Source of the DNA: Pelobacter sp. UBA6812
Lineage (GTDB): Bacteria > Desulfobacterota > Desulfuromonadia > Desulfuromonadales > Syntrophotaleaceae
Direction: 5' to 3'
NCBI GenBank assembly: GCA_002452265.1
Contig: DKEW01000037.1
Location: 50,296-73,947, forward strand
DNA: 23,652 nucleotides
This document shows, piece by piece, positions 8,518-14,474 of the stretch. The translations under genes and the position numbers were made by a program. How positions within the stretch are numbered: the first letter of the stretch is position 1; each line of letters begins with the position of its first letter. A model generated the notes under the pieces. It ran no database searches and was not told the origin of the DNA. It saw only the letters and a list, made by a program, of their open reading frames with translations.

Positions 8518-8540
8518 GACTAGGTACATGGAGGATGAAA

Positions 8541-9512
8541 ATGAGAATTTCAAGACGGGATTTCCTGAAATATTGCAGTGCATCAGCGGCCGCGCTGGGG
8601 CTGCAGTTTACCCTCGGACCTTTGGAGAAAGTTCTCGCGACCGGCGGCGGGCCTCCCATTATCTGGTTGTCAGCCTCCAGCTGCACGGGATGCACGGTTT
8701 CCCTGGCGAACCGGATATCCGGCAACGCCCCGGTCGACCTTACCGATCTGCTGATCAACACCATCAATCTGGCCTATCACCCCAACCTGATGGGTGCGGC
8801 GGGCGACCTGGCGGTCGAGACGCTGCGCAGTGCGGATAACGGTTCCTTCATTCTGGCGGTCGAAGGGGGCATCCCCACCGTGTACAACGGCAAAACCTGC
8901 ATTCTGTGGTCCGAGGGCGGTGTCGACGTTACAGCCATGGCCGCGGTTAACGATCTGGCGGCAAGGGCCAGCAAGATAATCTCAGTCGGCACCTGCGCTG
9001 CTTTCGGCGGCATTCCGGGCGGGGCACCCAACCCGACCGGCGTGAAAAGCGTCAAAGCACTCACCGGCAAGACCACCATCAATATCCCGGGGTGTCCTCC
9101 CCATCCGGACTGGATCGTCTGGACCATCGCCCAGTTGCTGGCCGGCAGTACCCCCAGTCTGGATTCTTACGGCAGGCCGACCGCCTTGTATGGCGCCACG
9201 GTACACAGCCGCTGCCCTCGGCGCAGTGCGAATTGGGCAACTTCTCTGAGCCAGACCGGTCTTTGCATGAACAATCTCGGTTGCAAGGGTCGCCTAACCT
9301 ACGCCGATTGTCCGACCCGCAAATGGAATAACGGGGTGAACTGGTGCGTCGGCAGCGATTCGCTGTGCCAGGGGTGTACCCAGAGCGGCTTTCCGGACCA
9401 GTTCGCGCCCTTGTTCAGTACCATGGGGGCCATATCGGGCAGCCATCACGGTGCCACCAGCCCGCCCAGGACCTCGTGCACCGTTTGTCACGGTGGCGGA
9501 ACAGACGATTGA
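8541..9512 (+). CDS. hynS: [NiFe] hydrogenase small subunit with Tat signal and C-terminal CxxCH motif
   Basis: Electron-transfer subunit carrying three Fe-S clusters. It has 323 aa, starting MRISRRDFLK (twin-arginine signal SRRDFLK). ATG 8541 is chosen because GGAGG lies 6 bases upstream; ATG 8535 directly abuts it. Proximal cluster ligands are C48, C51, C152 and C185 (PGCPPHPDW). Distal ligands are H222, C225, C242 and C248. Medial ligands are C257, C276 and C279. Position 269 (NWCVGSDSLCQGC) is Cys where most [NiFe] enzymes have Pro, which suggests a medial [4Fe-4S] cluster. There is no C-terminal membrane helix, so the enzyme is probably soluble in the periplasm or held by partners. The tail SPPRTSCTVCHGGGTDD contains a heme-c motif (C313, C316, H317). 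The family call is certain; heme attachment is inferred. Confidence 0.95.
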   Translation: MRISRRDFLKYCSASAAALGLQFTLGPLEKVLATGGGPPIIWLSASSCTGCTVSLANRISGNAPVDLTDLLINTINLAYHPNLMGAAGDLAVETLRSADNGSFILAVEGGIPTVYNGKTCILWSEGGVDVTAMAAVNDLAARASKIISVGTCAAFGGIPGGAPNPTGVKSVKALTGKTTINIPGCPPHPDWIVWTIAQLLAGSTPSLDSYGRPTALYGATVHSRCPRRSANWATSLSQTGLCMNNLGCKGRLTYADCPTRKWNNGVNWCVGSDSLCQGCTQSGFPDQFAPLFSTMGAISGSHHGATSPPRTSCTVCHGGGTDD

Positions 9513-9538
9513 ATATGAATATATCGTGGAGGTGAGTC

Positions 9539-9610
9539 TTGCCTCCCCGCGTAATGTTCGCCCGGCATGATATGTCGTGCAATGGCTGCTTGCAGTGGAA
9601 TTTTGCATGA
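9539..9610 (+). CDS. possible 23-aa peptide with CxxC between the hydrogenase subunits
   Basis: The 145-bp spacer between the small and large subunit genes contains a perfect GGAGG (9528-9532), 6 bases before a TTG. That TTG opens a 23-codon frame reading PPRVMFARHDMSCNGCLQWNFA after the initiator. The CNGC pair is followed by Leu, one base change from a CxxCH heme motif. The Shine-Dalgarno is also the left arm of a small hairpin (GGAGG with CCTCC at 9542-9546). It may be a real small peptide, a decayed heme-motif remnant, or chance. No homologue is recognised. Confidence 0.2.
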   Translation: MPPRVMFARHDMSCNGCLQWNFA

Positions 9611-9657
9611 GAAATCCGGGTTAGCATTTCAACCTAATTCAAAAAAGGATGATCCAT

Positions 9658-11262
9658 ATGCGAAAGACTTGGGATGATAGCACCACAAGCGGCAGTCGCG
9701 GCAACAAGGGAGGCGGTGGCAAAGGCGGCGGCAAAGGCGGCGGTGGCGGGACCGACCCTACCCCAACTCCGACTCCGACTCCGACTCCGACCAACGTCAC
9801 CATCGTAGATCCGGTCACCCGCATCGAAGGTCATCTGAAGGTCGAGGTCACGATCGACAGCGTCGGAGGGCAGCTGCAGGTGACCGACGCCAAGTGCACA
9901 GGCACCCAGTTTCGCGGCTTCGAACAGATCCTGAAAGGCCGCGACCCCAAGGACGCTCCCTTCCTGACCGAGCGTATCTGCGGCGTCTGTCCCGTATCCC
10001 ATGGACTGGCCGCGACGCTAGCGCTGGAAAAAGCGGCCGGCATGACCGTGCCCGCCAATGCGCGGATCCTGCGCAATCTGGTGCTCGGCGCGAACTTTTT
10101 GCAGTCGCACATTCTTCACTTTTATCTGCTGGCTTCGCTGGACTATGTTGCCGCACCACCCGGTGCGCCGTGGGCCCCGGCCTGGAACGTCGATCTGATG
10201 CGCAATGCCGGTCTGCAGCAGATCAGCAACAATCTCACCAAGGCCGTAACCATGCGCAGGAAGGCGCACGAGATGGGGGCCCTGTTCGGCGGCAAAATGC
10301 CGCACCCCGCAGCCTATCAGGCCGGTGGATTCACCACCAAACCGACCTCTGCGCTGCTCAGTGCTTTCGCCGGCTATCTGAATGACCTGCAGCAGTTCAT
10401 CGACTATACCTATCTGCCCGACGTGTCCCTTTTGAAGCAGGCTTACGCGGACTACAGCCAGATCGGCAAAGGTCACGGGAATCTGATGGCTTACGGTGTA
10501 TTCGATCTGGATGATACCAGCAATCCCGGCAGGCTTCTCAAGCGCGGCCTGGTCTATAACTCGGCGCCCGGCAGTGTCCAATCGCTTGCGACAGGTAATA
10601 TCAGGGAGATGGTGACGCATTCCTGGTATGCGGATTCCACCAACAACAAGAACCCGGCCACCGGCAGCACCGTGACCGTCGATCCGGCGACCAAACCCCA
10701 GGCCTATTCCTGGCTCAAGGCGCCGCGTTACAACGGCGCGCCCATGGAATGCGGTCCCCTGGCCCGCATGTGGGTGAATGGCGACTATCGTGGCGGCGTT
10801 TCGGTCATGGACCGTCATATGGCGCGTGCGCTGGAAGCACAGAAGATCAGCCGCGCCATGGGTGACTGGCTGCAGCAGGTGGCCACCGGCGGACCGGTGC
10901 ATAACACCTATACGACACCCTACGGCAAGTCCGGCGAGGGCCTTACCGAGGCGCCCCGCGGGGGACTCGGCCATTGGCTGACTACGTCTTCCACGGGCAC
11001 CCAGGCGCCTGCCGGCGGTCCGGCGATTGCCAATTACCAGGTCATTACACCGACCTGCTGGAACGCGTCGCCGATGGATGCCAACGGCGTGAAAGGGCCT
11101 ATGGAGCAGGCCCTGGTCGGCACCCCCGTCACCAATGCGGCGCAGCCCATCGAGGTGTTGCGCGTCATCCATTCCTTTGATCCGTGCCTTTCCTGCGCGG
11201 TGCATGTCATGCGGCCCAATGGCAAGCCGGTGGTCATCAAAGGGGCGGGAGTCAGACCCTGA
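9658..11262 (+). CDS. hynL: [NiFe] hydrogenase large subunit with Gly/Lys-rich and Thr-Pro repeat N-terminal extension
   Basis: Catalytic subunit partner of the preceding small subunit. ATG 9658 (MRKTWDDSTT) has AAGGA 8 bases upstream; ATG 9649 is too close to it. The usual N-terminus (IVDPVTRIEGH) appears only at about residues 47-57. It is preceded by a Gly/Lys-rich run (residues about 17-31) and a Pro-Thr repeat (about 34-43) encoded partly by four ACTCCG hexamers. Ni ligand motifs are RICGVCP (104-110, C106/C109) and DPCLSCAVH (508-516). An 18-residue tail after H516 should be removed by a maturation protease, encoded next. FGGKMPHP and the lack of the SGQLGPF segment separate it from the first large subunit in the window. 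Total 534 aa. The extension has no known function. Confidence 0.95.
   Translation: MRKTWDDSTTSGSRGNKGGGGKGGGKGGGGGTDPTPTPTPTPTPTNVTIVDPVTRIEGHLKVEVTIDSVGGQLQVTDAKCTGTQFRGFEQILKGRDPKDAPFLTERICGVCPVSHGLAATLALEKAAGMTVPANARILRNLVLGANFLQSHILHFYLLASLDYVAAPPGAPWAPAWNVDLMRNAGLQQISNNLTKAVTMRRKAHEMGALFGGKMPHPAAYQAGGFTTKPTSALLSAFAGYLNDLQQFIDYTYLPDVSLLKQAYADYSQIGKGHGNLMAYGVFDLDDTSNPGRLLKRGLVYNSAPGSVQSLATGNIREMVTHSWYADSTNNKNPATGSTVTVDPATKPQAYSWLKAPRYNGAPMECGPLARMWVNGDYRGGVSVMDRHMARALEAQKISRAMGDWLQQVATGGPVHNTYTTPYGKSGEGLTEAPRGGLGHWLTTSSTGTQAPAGGPAIANYQVITPTCWNASPMDANGVKGPMEQALVGTPVTNAAQPIEVLRVIHSFDPCLSCAVHVMRPNGKPVVIKGAGVRP
9766..9789 (+). repeat. in-frame hexanucleotide tandem repeat (ACTCCG x4)
   Basis: Four perfect copies of ACTCCG lie inside the large-subunit gene and encode the Thr-Pro run. 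Unit length is a multiple of three, so copy-number change by slippage would vary linker length without breaking the frame. Confidence 0.9.
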
Positions 11263-11263
11263 A

Positions 11264-11704
11264 GTGAAAACACTTGTGCTCGGCATAGGCAATCTGCTGC
11301 TCGGCGACGAGGGGGTGGGCGTCCATACGGCTCGTGCTCTTCAGCGGGCAACGCGGCCGGAGGAGGTCGTTATCCTTGAGGTCGGCACTGCTTTTCTCGA
11401 AGCGCTTCCGGAGCTTGAGCAGGCCGATCGCATCATCATCGTCGATGCCATGCAGGCCGACCATGCGCCCGGCACCATCTACAGGGTGCCTTTCGATGAT
11501 TGCGTGAAGCCGGAGATTATCGCTTCCCTGCACGGTTTTGACCTGTCGCGGGTTCTGTACATGGCGGGCAGGATAACGACTCCGGAAGTCATCGTTATCG
11601 GCGTGGAACCGGCCCGGATAGATTGGGGTACCGAGCTTTCACCGGTGATTCGGGAGGCGATGCCGGCGATCATCGAGGCAGTCAGGGCGGAAATAGACCG
11701 CTAA
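11264..11704 (+). CDS. hynD: hydrogenase maturation endopeptidase (second copy)
   Basis: HybD/HyaD-family protease, 146 aa, beginning with GTG 11264, one base after the large-subunit stop, so translation is probably coupled. The N-terminus MKTLVLGIGNLLLGDEGVGV fits the family. Predicted Ni-binding residues are E16, D61 (IIIVDAMQ) and H90 (SLHGFD), matching the HybD trio. It probably removes the 18-residue tail of the second large subunit. It differs clearly from the protease at 1428, as expected for enzymes specific to different large subunits. Confidence 0.94.
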   Translation: MKTLVLGIGNLLLGDEGVGVHTARALQRATRPEEVVILEVGTAFLEALPELEQADRIIIVDAMQADHAPGTIYRVPFDDCVKPEIIASLHGFDLSRVLYMAGRITTPEVIVIGVEPARIDWGTELSPVIREAMPAIIEAVRAEIDR

Positions 11705-11751
11705 AGAGGATGGATGGCGCCTCGGCAGGATCAAATAAGACTGAGAAGTAT

Positions 11752-11780
11752 TTGACAAGACTGGCAACACAGGACATCAT
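11752..11780 (+). promoter_or_regulatory. candidate sigma-70 promoter for the nickel permease gene
   Basis: A perfect -35 TTGACA (11752-11757) is separated by 17 bases from CATCAT (11775-11780, 4 of 6 matches to TATAAT). Start would be near 11787, about 20 bases before the next gene. It would let the permease and tat genes be expressed separately from the hydrogenase. No NikR-type dyad was recognised. Confidence 0.45.
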
Positions 11781-11807
11781 TTTCGTTGGCAGCAAAAGGA
11801 GGAATCG

Positions 11808-12722
11808 ATGCATATTCCGGATAACATGTTAAATGGCGCCGTTTGCCCGGTAACTGCGGGTGTTGCGCTGCTGGGCGTGACCGCTGCCGTTGTGGCGGCG
11901 GCATGCAGTAAAGACAAGCCGAAGGTCGCGCGTTTTGCGGCAGTGGCGGTGATGCTGTTTGCGGCGCAGTTGCTCAACTTTCCGATTAGTTCCGGCACCT
12001 CCGGCCATCTGCTTGGCGCTACGCTGGCGGCTGTGTTGCTTGGCACGCCCTTCGCCGTGGTGGCCATGACCCTGGTGCTGAGCGTTCAGGCGTTGGCCTT
12101 CGGTGATGGCGGATTGCTGAGCCTGGGAGCCAATGTACTCAACATGGCTCTGCTTGGCGTCGGCATCGGCGGCGTGCTGCGGATGCTGCTGCATCGTCGT
12201 CCCGATCTGTCGCTCATCCGCCGGGCGTTGGTGATGGCCGCCGGTGGCTGGTTGTCGGTGATGCTGGCGGCTCTAGCGGTCAGCGCGGAACTGGCGGCAT
12301 CCGGGGTGACGTCTTTTGCCACCGTAGCCGGAGCCATGTTAGGTACCCATGCCTGGATCGGTATCGGCGAAGGGCTTCTCAGCGTCGCCCTGTATCTGCT
12401 CCTGACGCATAACTTCGCCAAGGAGAGTCGCATCGCCGTACTAGGCCATCCGTTGGTGCTGGCGAGTGCCGCGTTGATGCTGAGCCCCTGGGCCAGTCGC
12501 CTGCCTGACGGTCTGGAACGGGTAACCACGCAGTTGGGGATGGTGGGCCGTGGTGCCGATCTGTTTGCCCCGCTGGCCGGTTATCGCCTGTCGGCAGTGA
12601 GCCATCCGCAACTGAGCATCATGCTGGCCGGTTTTTGCGGCGCCCTGCTCGTATTCGGTGTATCCTGGATGCTGGGCTGCCGGTTGGAATGCCGGACCCA
12701 AGTGCCTTTGGACGGTCGCTGA
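11808..12722 (+). CDS. nikMN: nickel (cobalt) ECF permease, fused NikM-NikN type (CbiM family)
   Basis: Integral membrane substrate-binding component of an energy-coupling-factor metal transporter. The N-terminus MHIPDN and H67 (SGTSGHLLG) match the Ni ligands known for NikM (amino terminus, His2, His67). Many hydrophobic helices follow. The C-terminal part has PDGLE (233-237), the signature of the NikN/CbiN-like domain, and further membrane segments, so M and N components are fused in 304 aa. The Shine-Dalgarno is strong (AGGAGG). Position beside a hydrogenase and hyp genes argues for nickel over cobalt. No T component or ATPase (NikQ/NikO) lies in the window. Confidence 0.88.
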   Translation: MHIPDNMLNGAVCPVTAGVALLGVTAAVVAAACSKDKPKVARFAAVAVMLFAAQLLNFPISSGTSGHLLGATLAAVLLGTPFAVVAMTLVLSVQALAFGDGGLLSLGANVLNMALLGVGIGGVLRMLLHRRPDLSLIRRALVMAAGGWLSVMLAALAVSAELAASGVTSFATVAGAMLGTHAWIGIGEGLLSVALYLLLTHNFAKESRIAVLGHPLVLASAALMLSPWASRLPDGLERVTTQLGMVGRGADLFAPLAGYRLSAVSHPQLSIMLAGFCGALLVFGVSWMLGCRLECRTQVPLDGR

Positions 12723-12773
12723 ATTTTCCGGGATAGGGAAGACTTTAACCCCTTCAGGCGAGGAAACTGCTGT

Positions 12774-12992
12774 ATGTTTAATATCGGTATGCCCGAATTA
12801 TTGATGATCCTGGCGATTGCTCTGGTTGTCCTGGGTCCGAGCAAATTACCCGAACTGGCCCGCGGTTTGGGCAAAGGGATGGCCGAGTTCAAGCGCGCGA
12901 CCCGCGAGCTGCAGGAGCCACTGGCCCACTCACTGAAAGAGAGCAGTCCTGAGCCGAGTCCGCTGGAAGATTCCAGGCAAAGCAACAGGTAA
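12774..12992 (+). CDS. tatB: Tat translocase subunit, TatB-like
   Basis: A 72-aa protein with one N-terminal membrane helix (MFNIGMPELLMILAIALVVL), the GPSKLPELARGLG hinge and an amphipathic helix with a longer charged tail. The GP at the hinge and the longer tail favour TatB over TatA, whose copies here have GAGKLPE. It is followed directly by tatA and tatC, giving a complete Tat set. The Shine-Dalgarno is GCGAGGA, about 11 bases before ATG. The split between TatB and TatA/E by short sequence is not absolute. Confidence 0.8.
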   Translation: MFNIGMPELLMILAIALVVLGPSKLPELARGLGKGMAEFKRATRELQEPLAHSLKESSPEPSPLEDSRQSNR

Positions 12993-13065
12993 TCCGCGAA
13001 AAACCACGCATGGACTCCGGCCCTTCGGTTGCCTGAGTCATTAAACCCGTTTAGGAGGAAAAGTT

Positions 13066-13230
13066 ATGTTTGGATTGGGTGCTTCTGAACTCTTGATTAT
13101 ATTGGTCATTGTCATGGTCATTTTCGGCGCCGGCAAGCTGCCGGAAATCGGGGGGGCCCTCGGCAAGGGCATCAAAAACTTCCGCCGCGCCGCTGACGGT
13201 AAGGACGACATCGAAATCAAACCGGAATAA
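13066..13230 (+). CDS. tatA: Sec-independent translocase subunit TatA (copy 2, 54 aa)
   Basis: Nearly identical to the TatA at 1983: MFGLGASELLIILVIVMVIF, then GAGKLPEIGG, then ALGKGIKNFRRAADGKDDIE, with a slightly different end (IKPE). A strong Shine-Dalgarno (AGGAGG) lies 8 bases before ATG. It is part of tatB-tatA-tatC downstream of a Tat-dependent hydrogenase. The very short cytoplasmic tail is shared by both copies. Confidence 0.92.
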   Translation: MFGLGASELLIILVIVMVIFGAGKLPEIGGALGKGIKNFRRAADGKDDIEIKPE

Positions 13231-13245
13231 ACAGGCGGTGTGATT

Positions 13246-13282
13246 CACCCTGACCTAGGGCCCTGCGCCCTCGGTCAGGGTG
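13246..13282 (+). terminator. long hairpin in the tatA-tatC spacer (terminator-like or processing element)
   Basis: CACCCTGACC pairs with GGTCAGGGTG (10 bp); inside it, after one mismatch, AGGGC pairs with GCCCT around a CCTGC loop. No T-run follows, so strong intrinsic termination is unlikely. It may limit read-through or stabilise the upstream mRNA. A second small hairpin (AAAGGC-AATTTA-GCCTTT, 13348-13365, followed by GTTTC) lies closer to tatC. The spacer totals 183 bp. Confidence 0.5.
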
Positions 13283-13413
13283 TGAAACGCAAACAGGAGC
13301 GGGGTGGTCCGTTCTTTACGGATCTTATGCCCGCCCGAAAACCATGAAAAGGCAATTTAGCCTTTGTTTCAGGGTGCGTTGCTCGAATTTTTCATGACAG
13401 AAAGACGAAGATC

Positions 13414-14154
13414 ATGTCCATGGCTGAATTGTCCATTACCGGTCATCTTGCAGAGCTGCGCCGGCGCCTGATCATTTGCGCTTGCGCCTGGCTGCTGGCC
13501 TTTGTGCTTTGCTACAGTTTTGCCGAACAACTCTTTCAGTTTATCGCCCGTCCGGTCCGCGCTGCCTTGCCACAAGGCAGTTCACTGGTCTTCATCAACG
13601 CCACCGAACCCTTTTTCACCTACCTCAAGATCGCGGCATTCGCCGGTTTGCTGCTCGCGCTGCCGGTGATTTTCTGGCAGCTCTGGCAATTTGTGGCCCC
13701 CGGTTTGTATGGCAACGAAAAACGCATCGCCCTGCCGTTTGTGTTGGCCAGTTGTGTCTGCTTTGCGGTCGGCACCTGGTTCGGTTTTCTGTATGTGTTT
13801 CCCCTGATGTTCAGTTTTCTGGTCCGGTACGGTACCGGCAGCGGCGATATTCAGGCCATGCTGTCCATGGGTGCCTATCTGAGCTTGAGCAGCAAAATGC
13901 TACTGGCCTTCGGCCTGGTATTTGAACTGCCCATCGTCATATTCTTTCTCGCCCGCATGGGCATCGTCGATCACCACTGGCTGTCCCGGCACCGCAAGTA
14001 TGCCGTGCTGGTCGCTTTCGTGGTCGGTGCTATATTGACACCGCCGGATATCATTTCCCAGTTGTCCCTGGCCGTGCCTTTTATGCTGCTTTACGAAGTC
14101 GGCATCGTGGTCGCACGTTTGTTCGGCAAATCATCCAGGCGAGAAAATATCTGA
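13414..14154 (+). CDS. tatC: Sec-independent protein translocase TatC
   Basis: Core receptor of the Tat pathway, 246 aa, polytopic inner-membrane protein that recognises twin-arginine signals. It has the family N-terminus (ELSITGHLAELRRRL), a periplasmic loop with NATEPFFTYLK, and helices with ALPVIFWQLWQFVAPGLY and GLVFELPIVIFFLARMG. The start is ATG 13414 or ATG 13420, two codons later; both have only a weak GAAG upstream. It completes tatB-tatA-tatC. Expected cargo includes the adjacent hydrogenase small subunit. Confidence 0.96.
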   Translation: MSMAELSITGHLAELRRRLIICACAWLLAFVLCYSFAEQLFQFIARPVRAALPQGSSLVFINATEPFFTYLKIAAFAGLLLALPVIFWQLWQFVAPGLYGNEKRIALPFVLASCVCFAVGTWFGFLYVFPLMFSFLVRYGTGSGDIQAMLSMGAYLSLSSKMLLAFGLVFELPIVIFFLARMGIVDHHWLSRHRKYAVLVAFVVGAILTPPDIISQLSLAVPFMLLYEVGIVVARLFGKSSRRENI

Positions 14155-14246
14155 TGTCGGAAAGGGGCGGGTAGGGGGATCTCACTGAACAGGGTCCCCT
14201 AGCCGCTGAAATTTGAAGCAAGAATCCTTAGGGTAAATTCTTATTG

Positions 14247-14330
14247 AACAGGGATATACAGGATACGCAGGATTAAAACCAAAGATTCGGAGTTCAAGAT
14301 TTTATCCTGAACATCCTGTGTATCCATGTT
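14247..14330. repeat. extragenic inverted repeat built of 9-base CAGGATNNN / ATCCTGNNN units
   Basis: The left arm (about 14247-14278) reads as successive GGGATATA-CAGGATACG-CAGGATTAA units. The right arm (about 14300-14330) reads ATCCTGAAC-ATCCTGTGT-ATCCATGTT. The arms are approximate reverse complements, separated by about 20 bases. It resembles small dispersed repeats known from intergenic regions of many bacteria. Copy number elsewhere cannot be judged here. Confidence 0.65.
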
Positions 14331-14361
14331 AATGCTTGATTTAATGGATCTGCAAATTAAT

Positions 14362-14410
14362 AAGCCACCGTTAGAGCTGATATGGCTCGTTACGGTGGCT
14401 TTATTGTTTT
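14362..14410. terminator. bidirectional intrinsic terminator between tatC and the flavin oxidoreductase
   Basis: AAGCCACCGT (14362-14371) pairs perfectly with ACGGTGGCTT (14392-14401), with an inner GAGC/GCTC pairing. It is followed on the + strand by TATTGTTTT and on the - strand by TATTAATTT. It would stop both the tat operon and the convergent - strand operon. Confidence 0.85.
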
Positions 14411-14474
14411 GTATGGATGCAACGGACGGTTCGCGCGGGTTGCTAAGTAGCTATCCCAGCCTTTCACCCCTCGG

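Larger units (their letters stand above)
7942..8540 (+). other. 599-bp intergenic region between hypE and the second hydrogenase
   Basis: No convincing gene: the open frames here lack ribosome binding sites and recognisable composition. Base composition falls from GC-rich to AT-rich from about 8220 onward, as is usual for a promoter region. Visible structures are a GGAGGA...TCCTCC pairing at about 7984-8008; an ACAAAAC...GTTTTGT pairing at about 8250-8270; a candidate sigma-54 promoter at 8424-8440; and two tandem hairpins at 8470-8517, the second followed by T residues. The rest (about 8010-8240) is unexplained. Confidence 0.6.
14155..14474. other. 320-bp convergent intergenic region after tatC
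   Basis: The spacer holds a TAGGGG...CCCCTA pairing at 14172-14201, a 9-base-periodic inverted repeat at 14247-14330, and a bidirectional terminator at 14362-14410. No coding signal is seen. Genes on both sides end here. Confidence 0.7.

Noticed and set aside
11705..11807. NiCo riboswitch or NikR site before the nickel permease
   Set aside because: The spacer is only about 100 bases and shows neither the riboswitch core nor a NikR-like dyad.
12774..12992. Treating this gene as a third TatA
   Set aside because: The GPSKLP hinge and longer charged tail fit TatB better, and the order tatB-tatA-tatC is then complete.
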